This document shows, in pieces, positions 1 through 10,583 of a DNA stretch of 64,000 bases. How positions within the stretch are numbered: position 1 is the stretch's first letter; every line of letters starts with the position of its first letter. The stretch is taken from NCBI GenBank assembly GCA_934271235.1, contig CAKQQT010000007.1, positions 62,001 to 126,000 of the forward strand, given 5' to 3'. The position numbers and the translations under genes were made by a program. The stretch comes from an uncultured Clostridia bacterium. Its GTDB lineage: Bacteria; Bacillota; Clostridia; Peptostreptococcales; Anaerovoracaceae. The notes under the pieces are model-generated. The model ran no database searches. It saw nothing but the letters and a program-made list of their open reading frames with translations, and was not told the origin of the DNA.

Positions 1-240
1 AGTCACGCGCGTTTGAGGTTCCGTCGCGTCTTTCTGCCGGTCTGTGATGCGTAAAGTCACGCAGGTATCCCCGATCTCTTCAATTTCTGTCTCATATTCC
101 CATCCGCTGCCGTCCGCGATCGTGACCGCATCGCCGACTTTAGCGCGGAGCACGCGGGTCAGATGCTTGATATCCTGCGGATCTTCCAGATAGATCCGGC
201 TGCTCGTGACCGCTTCTTCCTCTACAAAAAATTTTATCAT
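1..240 (-). CDS. rsmE: 16S rRNA m3U1498 methyltransferase RsmE, N-terminal part
   Basis: Minus-strand reading frame starting at the ATG at 240 and running off the left edge of the window, so only about 80 residues are visible. The visible part begins MIKFFVEEEA and contains IKHLTRVLRAKVGD, which matches the N-terminal PUA-like domain of RsmE; the SPOUT methyltransferase domain lies outside the window. RsmE methylates N3 of U1498 in 16S rRNA. The gene follows prmA on the same strand with a gap of about 22 bases, the order seen in Bacillus (prmA-rsmE), so the two are probably co-transcribed. The identification rests on the N-terminal motif plus context. Confidence 0.85.
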   Translation of the reverse strand, partial: MIKFFVEEEAVTSSRIYLEDPQDIKHLTRVLRAKVGDAVTIADGSGWEYETEIEEIGDTCVTLRITDRQKDATEPQTRVT

Positions 241-262
241 CTTGCTTTTTCCTCACGCTTTT

Positions 263-1228
263 CTATCGTTTCGCGACGATCGCGCACCACATGCCGTCTT
301 CCTTGACTTCCAAAACGGCGAACCCCAACGCGCGCATCGCGTCAACGACTTCCGGCATTTTCTCGACCAGAATACCCGACGAAATATAGCGGCCGCCCGG
401 AAGCAGATGCTTCGCCACATCTTGGCTCAGCATCACGACCAGATCCGCCATCAGATTGGCCACGATCACATCTGCCTTAAAGTCAATGCCCTTGGTCAGA
501 TCGCCGTACTGTGCGGACGCGATCTGCTGTACATGGTTCAGCGCGATGTTTTCGCGCGCGATCGCAACCGCATCCGGATCGATCTCAACGCCGAGCACTT
601 CCGACGCTCCCAACAGCGCCCCCGCGATCGAAAGGATCCCGGAGCCGCAGCCGACATCCAGCACCTTTTCTCCCGGCTTCAGGTATTCTTCCATCAGTCG
701 GATGCAGAGCGAAGTGGTTTCATGCGTACCGGTTCCGAACGCCATGCCGGGATCGATCTCGATGACTTTCTCGCCGTCTTTCGCCTCATAAGGTTCCCAG
801 GTCGGCTTGACAACGATGCTCTTGCTGACCTTGGCCGGTTTGAAGTAGGCTTTCCAATTGTCTTTCCATTCACTGTCATCTTCACAGCGGATCTCGGTTT
901 TGAGAGTGCCAAGGTCGATCCCATCCCCAAACGCGCCGTCCGCTGCCTGTTTTTTCAGTTCCCGCATCGCTGCGCAGACCTGCTGCGCCTTGGTCTGCCC
1001 TTCTTCGTCATCGTTCAGATAGACCGTTACTTTCGGCGTTTCATTCTTGAGTTCCAGCACGCTGTCATCGATATAGTCCCACTCATAGCCTTTCTCTTTT
1101 TTGAGCAGATCGTCGATATCCGCCGGGTCTTCCACCACAGCGTCCGTGATATCCAGATTCATCAGCGCCGACAGGATCAATTCGATCCCGGCGCGCTGCG
1201 TTTCAATTCCGATTTCTAAATATTTCAT
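263..1228 (-). CDS. prmA: Ribosomal protein L11 methyltransferase PrmA
   Basis: A 321-residue protein that trimethylates ribosomal protein L11 using S-adenosylmethionine in the cytoplasm. Visible features: N-terminal substrate-recognition region (about 1-120), the family motif GMAFGTGTHETT at about 161-172, the SAM-binding motif VLDVGCGSGIL at about 189-199, and a NLMADL motif near residue 255 in the place of the methyltransferase active-site motif. Length is typical for the family. The upstream leader is about 240 bases long and begins at a promoter inside a repeat arm (see 1353-1501). In the usual Bacillota order prmA follows dnaJ; here dnaJ is about 43 kb away. Confidence 0.95.
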   Translation of the reverse strand: MKYLEIGIETQRAGIELILSALMNLDITDAVVEDPADIDDLLKKEKGYEWDYIDDSVLELKNETPKVTVYLNDDEEGQTKAQQVCAAMRELKKQAADGAFGDGIDLGTLKTEIRCEDDSEWKDNWKAYFKPAKVSKSIVVKPTWEPYEAKDGEKVIEIDPGMAFGTGTHETTSLCIRLMEEYLKPGEKVLDVGCGSGILSIAGALLGASEVLGVEIDPDAVAIARENIALNHVQQIASAQYGDLTKGIDFKADVIVANLMADLVVMLSQDVAKHLLPGGRYISSGILVEKMPEVVDAMRALGFAVLEVKEDGMWCAIVAKR

Positions 1229-1268
1229 ATAGTTCCTCTTTTTCCAAGTATTTCTTCCTGATCATAAG

Positions 1269-1330
1269 GTTTGCCTTGCCGCTCCTTGGGTTTGCCTTGC
1301 CGCTCCTTGGGTTTGCCTTGCCGCTCCCTC
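1269..1330. repeat. Tandem 21-nt direct repeat, about three units
   Basis: Three consecutive units of about 21 bases beginning gtttgccttgccgctcctt (1269-1289, 1290-1310, and a slightly divergent 1311-1330). They lie in the leader of prmA, directly beyond the repeat arm at 1353-1455. The unit resembles the GC-rich tail of that arm, so the array may be a local expansion. No spacers, so not CRISPR. Confidence 0.8.
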
Positions 1331-1352
1331 TGCGCTCGACGCCTTGCGGCTC

Positions 1353-1455
1353 GTCCCTTAAAGTGCCACGCGCTAAAGCGCTGCACTTCTTGGCGTGAGG
1401 CCTGCCTTGCTTCTGTCTTCGCTGTCGCTCGCCAATCAGCGGGCTAGGGCTTCAA
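1353..1455 (-). repeat. Inverted repeat arm 1 (promoter-leader element copy 1)
   Basis: Read on the minus strand, these 103 bases match 1884-1986 on the plus strand with two mismatches. The RNA would be transcribed toward prmA. It can fold: AAGTGC pairs with GCACTT around an inner CGCT/AGCG hairpin. It lies downstream of a promoter on the same strand (1472-1501). A third, shorter and more divergent copy is at 14154-14206. Confidence 0.85.
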
Positions 1456-1471
1456 GTCGCTGTGCAAGAAC

Positions 1472-1501
1472 ATTATATCACAGGGGGGGCGAAAAGAGCA
1501 A
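1472..1501 (-). promoter_or_regulatory. Sigma-A-type promoter toward prmA-rsmE
   Basis: On the minus strand: -35 TTGCTC (1501-1496), an 18-base spacer and a perfect -10 TATAAT (1477-1472). The predicted transcript runs through repeat arm 1 and the 21-nt repeats into prmA. Confidence 0.65.
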
Positions 1502-1836
1502 GGTAGATAGAATTGGCTTTTTTTCTGTTACATATCCACTTTTTTCACGGTCAGCCTCTCACTTCCCCGGTTGCCACTTATCGGCTTCGTGCTTTTCCGT
1601 GCTTTTTCGACAAGTTTCACTATTCTTCGACTTTTTTCGAATGTGGAGCATGCGCTCCGGGCAAATGCAGTCATATAATTTTATAGAAGAATTTGAATGA
1701 ATTTTCCTTTTTTTATCTTTTTTATAATTTTTTTCATTCTATTTGTGGATAAGTAATTTAAAAAGCAATGTTTTTATCTACTTTGACCATTTTACGGCGG
1801 GATTCTGCCCTGCGTGCGGCTCTCATGAAAAAGCTC
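1502..1836. other. Gene-free AT-rich spacer between the two repeat arms
   Basis: No convincing coding sequence on either strand. The part at about 1675-1790 is strongly AT-rich with long T runs. One perfect DnaA-box-like 9-mer (TGTGGATAA) occurs at 1744-1752. I see no further function. Confidence 0.6.
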
Positions 1837-1866
1837 CTGTCAAAGTGCCCCGAAATGTGGTACAAT
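1837..1866 (+). promoter_or_regulatory. Promoter toward the MerR regulator gene
   Basis: -35 CTGTCA (1837-1842), 18-base spacer, -10 TACAAT (1861-1866). The bases after the -10 (ATGTTCTTG and following) are shared with the other two promoter-leader copies. The transcript passes through repeat arm 2 before reaching the MerR gene at 2166. Confidence 0.55.
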
Positions 1867-1883
1867 GTTCTTGGCACTGCGAG

Positions 1884-1986
1884 TTGAAGCCCTAGCCCGC
1901 TGATTGGCGAGCGACAGCGAAGACAGAAGCGAGGCAGGCCTCACGCCAAGAAGTGCAGCGCTTCAGCGCGTGGCACTTTAAGGGAC
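1884..1986 (+). repeat. Inverted repeat arm 2 (promoter-leader element copy 2)
   Basis: Same 103-base sequence as arm 1 in the opposite DNA orientation, with two differences. It forms the 5' leader of the MerR regulator transcript. Similarity continues weakly into the promoter on one side and fades beyond the GGGAC at the other. Confidence 0.85.
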
Positions 1987-2165
1987 AAGGCGCAGCCGCA
2001 GACAGCGCAGATGCAAGACAGGTGCCCGAGCGAAGGCGATTGCTGAGTCGAAAGACGAACGCAGAGCCGCTCAGCGTCCGGGCCAATGGTCCTGTTCCAT
2101 GAAAACGAACGCTTGTCAAATTTTACGCGGTATGCAGTATCGGGAAAGGCAGGAGGCACAGCGCT

Positions 2166-2996
2166 ATGAAAAAAAACAAGACCTATTTTACCACCGGCGA
2201 GTTTGCCAAGCTGTTCGGCGTCAAGAAGCAGACGCTGTTCCACTATGATCAGTGCGGCATCTTCAAGCCGGATCTGATCGGTGAAAACGGCTACCGCTAC
2301 TATTCCTACGCGCAGCCGGAGACTTTTGCCATCCTCGTCATGCTGCGGGAGCTGGGCGTGAGTATCCAGGAGATCAAGGAACACATGGATCACCGGTCGC
2401 CGGAAGCGCTGATCGCCCTGCTGGAATCCAAAAAAGCCACGATCGACGAACGTATTGCGGCGCTGAACTGGGCGAAAGGCTATATCGACAAAAAGATCCG
2501 GGAGACGGAGGAGGGCCTGCATGCGCCGGTCGGCAAGATCATCCGTGAGGAAGCGCCGGATGAATATTTTATCACCACGGAGTACAAGGGCGCGGATGAT
2601 GAGCGCGCGGTGGCGGAAGCTTTAGGAAAACATTTTGCGTTCTGCCAATCTCTGGGGCTTTACAGCGCCTACCCGATCGGCGCGACGATCCCCCGCGATT
2701 CCGTCACCGAAGACGGCTATCAATATTCGGAGTTCTATACCTATGTTCACCCGTCGGAGCTTGCCGAAGTCGACAGCAAGCAGGTGACGCTGAGCAGCGG
2801 CGGCACCTTTCTGGTGCTTTACGACGCGCACGGCTACGAAAATATCCATGCGAACTGCCGCAGACTGCTCGCTTACGCCAAGGAGCATGCCCTAAAACTC
2901 GACAACTGCTTCTATGAAGATGTCATCCTCGACGACCTTTCTACCGAGGGCTACGACAAATATCTGGTCAAGCTTTCCATCGGCATTCTTCCGTAA
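2166..2996 (+). CDS. MerR-family transcriptional regulator with effector-binding tail
   Basis: A 276-residue regulator. Residues about 8-75 form the winged-helix MerR DNA-binding domain ([20 protein letters not shown], then GYRYYSYAQ). A coiled-coil dimerisation helix follows at about 80-120, and the rest resembles the GyrI/BmrR-type effector-binding fold. MerR regulators of this build usually sense small organic molecules and activate promoters with long spacers. The ATG has a good Shine-Dalgarno (AGGAGG, 9 bases upstream). The gene stands alone; its neighbours (prmA, acyltransferase) are on the opposite strand. Its target is unknown. Two 19-bp-spacer MerR-type promoters occur elsewhere in this window (40650 and 54041), but linking them to this protein is speculation. 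Confidence 0.85.
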   Translation: MKKNKTYFTTGEFAKLFGVKKQTLFHYDQCGIFKPDLIGENGYRYYSYAQPETFAILVMLRELGVSIQEIKEHMDHRSPEALIALLESKKATIDERIAALNWAKGYIDKKIRETEEGLHAPVGKIIREEAPDEYFITTEYKGADDERAVAEALGKHFAFCQSLGLYSAYPIGATIPRDSVTEDGYQYSEFYTYVHPSELAEVDSKQVTLSSGGTFLVLYDAHGYENIHANCRRLLAYAKEHALKLDNCFYEDVILDDLSTEGYDKYLVKLSIGILP

Positions 2997-3197
2997 AGCG
3001 GCCGCGGCGATCCGTACGAGGAGGTGCGTGCCGGTCCGCGCCGCAGGGAATCCGCCGACCGCGCCATAAGATACGTGCCGGTCCGCGCCGTAAAGAAAGC
3101 GGCGATCCGCATCGCAAGGCGCGCCGGTTTCAGTCTGTAAAGTGCGCACCGAGCCTGCGCTGCAAAAAAATCGCAAAAGACAACACAAAAAACAGCG

Positions 3198-3247
3198 AAG
3201 GCTGCTTCGTGGTGATGCTCTTCTCATCGCCGCAAAGCAGCCTTTTT
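3198..3247. terminator. Bidirectional intrinsic terminator
   Basis: AAGGCTGCTT pairs with AAGCAGCCTT around an inner GGTGATG/CATCGCC stem, with TTTTT on the plus side and a T run on the minus side. It separates the converging MerR gene and acyltransferase gene. Confidence 0.85.
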
Positions 3248-3250
3248 CAT

Positions 3251-4438
3251 TCACTTTTCTTTCGGCACATCGCTGCCGCCGATCGTACGCAGCGTCCAGT
3301 CTTTGATCGCTGTGACCGGGATGTGTACCAGGCCCAGGAGATCGACACAGCGCGCCAGCAGCCAGCAGAAGATCTTCCAAGTCCCCTCGACGACAAAGTC
3401 ATAGACCTTGACGACCGGTTTGGCGGAAAATCCGACCGCGCACAGTGACGCCAGCCCGAAGATCAGGCCGTAATAGACCGCCCAGTTGTTGACCGGAATG
3501 ATACCCAGTCCGATACCGTTAAACTTGACCGCATAACGGACGATCAGGTGGAAAATATAGATCGGCATCGTGTTCATGCCCACATAAGCCAGATAATTCT
3601 TTTTGCTCGGCAGGATGTTCAGCATCAGGATGATCCAGCCCCACGCGAGGAACAGGATCAACGCTCTGCCGATGATATCCCAATACCAAGTGATCCCCAG
3701 CTCACATGCCGGATTTTTCAAAAGATAAAAACCGACCGGCAGCTGCGGTACGCAGAACGCCAGCAGACAGGAGATGCCCACCAGCACGCCGCCGAGCGCC
3801 CAGCAATGCCACTTTTTGAGACACTGCAGCTTTTTGATCTGGTCGCTCGTACAGTAAAAGGCCATCACAAAGAACGGGAAATAGGATACCATCCGTCCGA
3901 GGCCGAAACGATCCGAGAAGAACGGCACCTGCCCGGCCAAAAGATAAACGACAATGCTCAGCTCCAGTATGTACGGGATCTTCATCCACTCCTTGGTAAA
4001 ATAGCGGTAGAAGAACAGCGCCCACAGATACCACAGCGCAAACGGCGGGATATCCCAGTGCAGGATCGCGTTGCCGAAGAAATACTGCCGGACAAAATAG
4101 AAGAACGGAATACCCAAAAGGTACGGCCACATAAAAGTATGGAACGAAGTCTCTTTAGAGCGATCCGGTTTCTTCGAAAAATAGCCGGACAGGAACACAA
4201 AGGCCTGCATCACAAAGACATTGATCGTAATGTATACCACGCCGCCCAGCGAAGCTTGGCTGAAATGGCCCGCGACTCTCGTAAAATGCGAGATCGGGAT
4301 CGACCACATCAGAAGTCCCCGGAAGGTATCGAACATATAATCGCGCTGCTTGATCGTTTCGCCGGTTTTTGGCGCGGCGTTTTGTTTAATCGTTCCGCCG
4401 GTCTGTGGCGCAGCGTCCGTTTTTATCGTTTCACCCAT
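3251..4438 (-). CDS. Acyltransferase family 3 integral membrane protein
   Basis: About 395 residues with roughly ten hydrophobic segments. The start of the membrane domain (YMFDTFRGLLMWSIPISHF) matches the conserved first helix of acyltransferase-3 proteins (OatA/NolL-like), where an early His on that helix takes part in acyl transfer. Members O-acylate peptidoglycan, polysaccharides or lipids at the membrane; the substrate here is unknown. The N-terminal 30 residues are an odd hydrophilic stretch with three near-repeats of the form ETIKxxAAPxTG. The second of two adjacent ATG codons (4438) is better spaced from AGGAG than the first (4441). It lies downstream of glpK on the same strand with a gap of about 100 bases. 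Confidence 0.75.
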   Translation of the reverse strand: MGETIKTDAAPQTGGTIKQNAAPKTGETIKQRDYMFDTFRGLLMWSIPISHFTRVAGHFSQASLGGVVYITINVFVMQAFVFLSGYFSKKPDRSKETSFHTFMWPYLLGIPFFYFVRQYFFGNAILHWDIPPFALWYLWALFFYRYFTKEWMKIPYILELSIVVYLLAGQVPFFSDRFGLGRMVSYFPFFVMAFYCTSDQIKKLQCLKKWHCWALGGVLVGISCLLAFCVPQLPVGFYLLKNPACELGITWYWDIIGRALILFLAWGWIILMLNILPSKKNYLAYVGMNTMPIYIFHLIVRYAVKFNGIGLGIIPVNNWAVYYGLIFGLASLCAVGFSAKPVVKVYDFVVEGTWKIFCWLLARCVDLLGLVHIPVTAIKDWTLRTIGGSDVPKEK

Positions 4439-4546
4439 CATTTTACTCCTAAATCGTATCCCCTTGCGTTTTTATCGTCATGCTGCTATGGTCCGCTCGC
4501 AGTATCTCCGCAGATCGTGCGAAAAGCGGGGCGGATCCGATCCGCA

Positions 4547-6064
<1,518 letters not shown>

Positions 6065-6178
6065 TCACGCGGAGCCGCCGCGAAATCGCGGCACAGCGGC
6101 AGCGCCGGATCGTCCGGACTTGCCGCAAAGCAGCGCAGACGCACCGCGGCAGGCTGCCGGATCCGCACCCGCGTTTTC

Positions 6179-7378
6179 TCATACAAACAACGCCATGATC
6201 TGATTGGAAATATTCATACCCTTGACCGTCAAGCGGATGCCGTCTTCATCTTCCTCGGCACAGCCCTCGCGGACAAAGTTCAGGAATTCTTCATAAGCAT
6301 CACGGTAGATGTCCCAGATGTCCTTGCCGAAACGCTCCGTGAACGCCTTGCGGCTGATGCCGGCATTCTTGCGCAGGCCGGTAAACAGATATTCCGCCAC
6401 GTTGTCGCGGTACGCGTTCTTGACAAACGAATCGACCGCCAGACTGCCGAGCGCGTTGGAAGTGCCCAAAAACATGCCTTTTCCCTCGCGGTCACGCTCG
6501 ATGGCGCTGATATAGTCCGCGGTATCGGCCACGTTTGAAAAACGCACATGTTCCATAAACGAATGGGCGGACGGCCCGATGCCCAGATACTGGCTCAGAT
6601 CCCAGTATCCAAGGTTGTGCCGGCACTGATGCCGCTCGGTCGCGGTATTGGAAATTTCATATTGATGCAGTCCGGCTTCCTCGAGCAGCCGCAGCGCGCT
6701 CTCGTACATCAGACGATCGGCTTCCGGCGCCGTTTCCGTCAGTTTTCCCGCCTGCAGCGCCTTGTCGAACGGCGTCCCTTTCATAAACTCCAGACTGTAG
6801 AGCGACAGGTGCTTCGGTTTGAGGCTGATCGCCTTTTCGACGGTGCGAATCCAGGAAGTGAAACTCTGTCCCGGAACGCCGAACATCAGGTCGAGGCTGA
6901 TATTGCGGATGCCGGCTTTTCGCGCCTTATCAACGGAAGCGACCGCTTCCTCCGGGCTGTGTACCCGGCCCAGCGTTTCCAGCACCGCCGGATCAAAGGA
7001 CTGCACGCCGATGCTCAGCCGGTTCAGTCCGCTTTTTTTATAAGCTTCCAGTTTTTGCACATCCGCGCTGGCCGGATTACATTCCATGCTGATCTCGGTC
7101 CGCGTGGTGATCTTGAAAAAAGTGCCGATATGTTCCATGATCCGGGAAAAATCATCCGCGTCCAACAGGGTCGGTGTGCCTCCGCCGAAATAGATGCTCG
7201 TCAGTTTTCGTTTTTCCTGACGCCGGTAATGTGCACCTCGGATGTCGATCTCGCGGCAAAGCGCGCGGACCAGGCTTGCCTTTTTGTCTGCGTCCCAATC
7301 ATCTTCCGAATAAAAGTCACAATACGGACATTTTCTGATGCAGAATGGGACATGCACATAGATTCCTAGCTTTTCCAT
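6179..7378 (-). CDS. hemW: Radical SAM heme chaperone HemW
   Basis: A 399-residue radical SAM protein of the HemN/HemW family. The cluster-binding CxxxCxxC is at about C13, C17 and C20 (PFCIRKCPYCDF); the GGGTPT motif is near residue 67. Proteins next to lepA in Bacillota belong to the HemW branch, which inserts heme into proteins rather than oxidising coproporphyrinogen. The position directly after lepA is conserved from Bacillus to Clostridia. The gap to lepA is about 125 bases. The Shine-Dalgarno of the ATG at 7378 is weak. Confidence 0.92.
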   Translation of the reverse strand: MEKLGIYVHVPFCIRKCPYCDFYSEDDWDADKKASLVRALCREIDIRGAHYRRQEKRKLTSIYFGGGTPTLLDADDFSRIMEHIGTFFKITTRTEISMECNPASADVQKLEAYKKSGLNRLSIGVQSFDPAVLETLGRVHSPEEAVASVDKARKAGIRNISLDLMFGVPGQSFTSWIRTVEKAISLKPKHLSLYSLEFMKGTPFDKALQAGKLTETAPEADRLMYESALRLLEEAGLHQYEISNTATERHQCRHNLGYWDLSQYLGIGPSAHSFMEHVRFSNVADTADYISAIERDREGKGMFLGTSNALGSLAVDSFVKNAYRDNVAEYLFTGLRKNAGISRKAFTERFGKDIWDIYRDAYEEFLNFVREGCAEEDEDGIRLTVKGMNISNQIMALFV

Positions 7379-7503
7379 ATACTTATCTTTTTCTACCTTC
7401 CTTACTTCTGTGATCGTTTCAACTTTTATGCTCCGTTTTTCTGCTCTATACTAAGCTGCTTTTCTCTGTACTTTCGCGTTCCTCCTTCGATCCAGGATCC
7501 CGG

Positions 7504-9312
7504 TTATTTATTATCGTCGTATTTCAGCACGGCGGTAAACGCCTCCTGCGGCACCTCGACGGTACCGAACTGACGCATCCGCTTCTTGCCCTCTTTCTGC
7601 TTTTCGAGCAGCTTGCGTTTCCGGGAAATATCACCGCCGTAGCACTTGGCGATAACGTCCTTGCGATAGGCCTTGACGGTCTCTCTGGCGATGACCTTCT
7701 GTCCGATCGCGGCCTGGATCGGCACCTCGAACTGATGCATCGGAATGATCTCTTTGAGCTTTTCGCAGACGAAACGGCCGCGCGCATAAGCCTCGGATTC
7801 GTGTACGATCATCGAGAAAGCATCTACCAGATCCCGGTTGAGCATGATGTCGAGTTTCACGAGCTGCGACTTTTCGTAACGGTCGAATTCGTATTCCAGC
7901 GAGCCGTAGCCGCGGGTCTTGGACTTGAGCGCGTCGAAGAAATCATAGATGACTTCGTTGAGCGGCATATCGTAATGCAGCTGGACACGCGTCGGTGTGA
8001 TGTATTCCATGTGCAGCATCGTGCCGCGCCGCTGCTGGCACAGCTCCATGATGCTGCCGACATAATCGTTCGGGATCATGATGTTCGCCTTGACCATCGG
8101 TTCCTCGATATGATCGATCTCCTGCGGCGACGGCAGGTTGGACGGATTCTGCAGCATTTCGACCGTGCCGTCCGTCCGGACCACTTTGTAGATAACGCTT
8201 GGGGATGTCGTGATGACACCGAGGTCAAATTCGCGTTCCAGGCGCTCTACGATGATCTCCATGTGCAGAAGACCGAGGAATCCGCAGCGGAAGCCGTAGC
8301 CCAGCGCCTGCGAGGTCTCCGGCTCGAAGGTGAACGCCGCGTCGTTGACCTGCAGTTTTTCGAGGGCGTCCTTAACGCTCTCGTACTTTTCGCCTTCTGC
8401 CGGGTAAATACCACAGAAGACCATGGACTGCACTTTTTTGTAGCCCGGCAGCGGCGTGTCGGCAGGGTCAGCGTCCAAGGTGACGGTATCACCGACTCTG
8501 GCGTCCGCCACCTGCTTGATGGAAGCGCAGATATAGCCTACCTCACCTGCCCGCAGGGCTTTGACCGGTTTGAGGTTCGGCGCGCAGACGCCGACCTCGG
8601 TGACCTCATATTTTTTGTTGGTCGCCATCATGCGGATCACATCGCCTTTTTTGACCTGCCCGTCCATGATGCGGGCATAGATGATGACACCCAGATAATT
8701 GTCGTATTTGGAGTCGAAGATCAGCGCCTTCAACTTGCCGTTCTCGTCGCCGTGCGGCGCCGGGACCGCGTCGATGATACGCTCCAGAAGTTCTTCGACG
8801 CCCATGCCGGTCTTGGCGGAAATTTCCGGCGCGTCCGCCGCGTCCAAACCGATGATCTCTTCGATCTCTTCCTTGCATTCGTCGGGTCTTGCGGACGCCA
8901 GATCCATCTTGTTGAGCACCGGCAGGATCTCCAGATTTTCGTCCAGCGCCAGATAAACATTTGCCAGTGTCTGGGCCTCTACGCCCTGCGTCGCGTCCAC
9001 GACAAGCACCGCTCCCTCGCAGGCCGCGAGGGAGCGGGAAACTTCATACGTGAAGTCCACATGGCCCGGTGTATCGATGAGATTGTAGATGTATTCCTGC
9101 CCGTCTTTCGCCTTATAGACCAGCCTCGTGGTCTGCAGCTTGATGGTGATGCCGCGTTCCCGTTCCAGATCCATGTTGTCCAGGAACTGTTCCTTCATGT
9201 CACGGTCGGCGACCAGTCCTGTTTTTTCGATCAGGCGGTCCGCCAGCGTCGACTTGCCGTGGTCGATATGGGCGATAATGCTGAAATTTCGGATATATTT
9301 TTGGTAGTCCAT
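7504..9312 (-). CDS. lepA: Elongation factor 4 (LepA)
   Basis: Ribosome-associated translational GTPase of about 602 residues. GTPase motifs: P-loop AHIDHGKST (14-22), DTPGHVD, and NKMD; EF-G-like domains and the LepA-specific C-terminal domain (ending near [17 protein letters not shown]) follow. I chose the ATG at 9312 (protein begins [10 protein letters not shown]) because it matches the family start and has a GAGG site 5 bases upstream; the reading frame stays open for 25 more codons upstream without a ribosome site. Context spoIIP-(small gene)-lepA-hemW is the conserved Bacillota arrangement. Confidence 0.97.
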   Translation of the reverse strand: MDYQKYIRNFSIIAHIDHGKSTLADRLIEKTGLVADRDMKEQFLDNMDLERERGITIKLQTTRLVYKAKDGQEYIYNLIDTPGHVDFTYEVSRSLAACEGAVLVVDATQGVEAQTLANVYLALDENLEILPVLNKMDLASARPDECKEEIEEIIGLDAADAPEISAKTGMGVEELLERIIDAVPAPHGDENGKLKALIFDSKYDNYLGVIIYARIMDGQVKKGDVIRMMATNKKYEVTEVGVCAPNLKPVKALRAGEVGYICASIKQVADARVGDTVTLDADPADTPLPGYKKVQSMVFCGIYPAEGEKYESVKDALEKLQVNDAAFTFEPETSQALGYGFRCGFLGLLHMEIIVERLEREFDLGVITTSPSVIYKVVRTDGTVEMLQNPSNLPSPQEIDHIEEPMVKANIMIPNDYVGSIMELCQQRRGTMLHMEYITPTRVQLHYDMPLNEVIYDFFDALKSKTRGYGSLEYEFDRYEKSQLVKLDIMLNRDLVDAFSMIVHESEAYARGRFVCEKLKEIIPMHQFEVPIQAAIGQKVIARETVKAYRKDVIAKCYGGDISRKRKLLEKQKEGKKRMRQFGTVEVPQEAFTAVLKYDDNK

Positions 9313-9405
9313 CTTGTCCTCACATGTATCATTTTTTGCATTTTTGCGGTTTTCTGTGTTTTTCACGACAAACGCGCGAAAATACAAGAAAATCTACCTT
9401 TTATT

Positions 9406-9588
9406 TTAACCCAAGACAGACGGTAATTCAACTGCTTTTGCAGAAATTTGCAGAATTTCCTCCTGCAGCCGATCGCTTGCCGCCGGCAGACCGTTTAAGT
9501 CCGCGCAGCGCTTGTCCGCTTCCAGCAGCGCCAGAGTCCCGATAAAGAACAGCAGCGCGATCATCAGCAGTTCTCGAAACGTACGCAT
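9406..9588 (-). CDS. Small membrane protein in the yqxA position
   Basis: A 60-residue frame with one N-terminal hydrophobic helix (LLMIALLFFIGTLALLEA) and a short polar tail. Its ATG lies 2 bases after the spoIIP stop, and its ribosome site (GGGGGAAC) is inside the last codons of spoIIP, which suggests translational coupling. In Bacillus subtilis a membrane protein of unknown function, YqxA (DUF3679 family, about twice this length), occupies exactly this place between spoIIP and lepA. I infer a shortened counterpart from position and topology, not from clear sequence similarity. Confidence 0.6.
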   Translation of the reverse strand: MRTFRELLMIALLFFIGTLALLEADKRCADLNGLPAASDRLQEEILQISAKAVELPSVLG

Positions 9589-9590
9589 CT

Positions 9591-10550
9591 TCAGTTCCCC
9601 CCTTTCAAAGTGTCCGCGAGGATCTTTCCCACATATTCCGCCGTATTGCGGCAGTCCGTGATTTCATTGCGGTTGTAGCCGATCTCCAGCAGCATGTATT
9701 TGGAAGAAAGCCCTTGGTTGTAGCGGTAGCCGCGCTCCAGGACTTTTCCGGTAAATCCGCTGTATTTTTGGGCCGCGGTCCGGTTCATCGCCTGGATAAA
9801 TTTCAGATTGTCACGATAGGTCTCCACCGCGTTGCTGACCACATAGGAATACTTCGCGCAGGTCTTGCCGCCGACCGAAACGGTCGCCGCCGGTGCCTCG
9901 GAAGCGATGGCGTCGCGATGCAGATCGACGACGCAGACAATGCTGGGATATTTTTTGAGCAGCTTTTCCGTGGTCTCGTAAGAACGATTGTAGGACTGAT
10001 TATAGGACGGATCATCGTGCAGGGTCTGGTCATGGACGACCCCGATCCCGTTCTCCTCCAGGGTCCGCGCCAGCACATCGCCCACATCGCGCACCGTGTT
10101 CTTCTTCCCCTTTTTATGATAATTTCCGATGGTCGACGGCAGATAGGACTCCGTCGCATGCGTGTGCACGATCAGCACCGCCGGATCCTCGCCGAACACC
10201 ACCGGTTCTTGATCCGCCGGATCCTCGGTGGTGATGATCTGCGTGACCTTGCCGCCTGCCGCTTCGCTTTGCTTGTCTTCTCCGCCGCTTTCCGATCCGG
10301 TCAGCGTCACGCCGCCGCTATCCTGCCTGCCGGTTTTGTCCTTTCCATCCGTCTGCTCCCCCGAAAACGTCTGCGCGTCCAGCCGGAGGTTTGGATAAGC
10401 TGATGAAATGCAGTAAATGCCAAGAGACGCCGCGTCCAGCTTCCTGCCGGACCAGAAGCCGTCCGGGTTTTCTTTTCCCAGAGCCGCACAAAAAACAAAA
10501 GTACTGACCATATAAATTCCAAGCACCGCTTTCGCAAGACCACGTTTCAT
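9591..10550 (-). CDS. spoIIP: Stage II sporulation protein P (cell-wall hydrolase)
   Basis: A 319-residue protein with an N-terminal membrane anchor (about 5-25), a low-complexity linker (about 60-105), and the SpoIIP catalytic domain starting at VLIVHTHATESY, which supplies conserved His and Glu residues. VVDLHRDA and LLEIGYNRNE further on are also typical. SpoIIP is an amidase/endopeptidase that works with SpoIID and SpoIIM to remove septal peptidoglycan during engulfment in the mother cell. It follows gpr by 33 bases. With gpr, it shows the organism is an endospore former or a recent descendant of one. Confidence 0.93.
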   Translation of the reverse strand: MKRGLAKAVLGIYMVSTFVFCAALGKENPDGFWSGRKLDAASLGIYCISSAYPNLRLDAQTFSGEQTDGKDKTGRQDSGGVTLTGSESGGEDKQSEAAGGKVTQIITTEDPADQEPVVFGEDPAVLIVHTHATESYLPSTIGNYHKKGKKNTVRDVGDVLARTLEENGIGVVHDQTLHDDPSYNQSYNRSYETTEKLLKKYPSIVCVVDLHRDAIASEAPAATVSVGGKTCAKYSYVVSNAVETYRDNLKFIQAMNRTAAQKYSGFTGKVLERGYRYNQGLSSKYMLLEIGYNRNEITDCRNTAEYVGKILADTLKGGN

Positions 10551-10583
10551 TCCGTCACCAACGCCTCTCCTGTAAGATTCCTC

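Noticed and set aside
1269..1330. CRISPR-like short repeats
   Set aside because: The 21-base units are directly adjacent with no spacers and there are no cas genes.
1744..1752. DnaA-box-like 9-mer in an AT-rich gene-free stretch, possible replication origin
   Set aside because: Only one perfect box is present, with no cluster and no dnaA, dnaN, repA or parAB gene nearby.
7735..9426. Very long open frame on the strand opposite lepA (and similar ones opposite the GPH symporter, MATE gene 1 and the ABC-F gene)
   Set aside because: These are mirror frames caused by the codon bias of GC-rich real genes; their proteins are Arg/His/Asp-rich, match no family, and lack ribosome sites.
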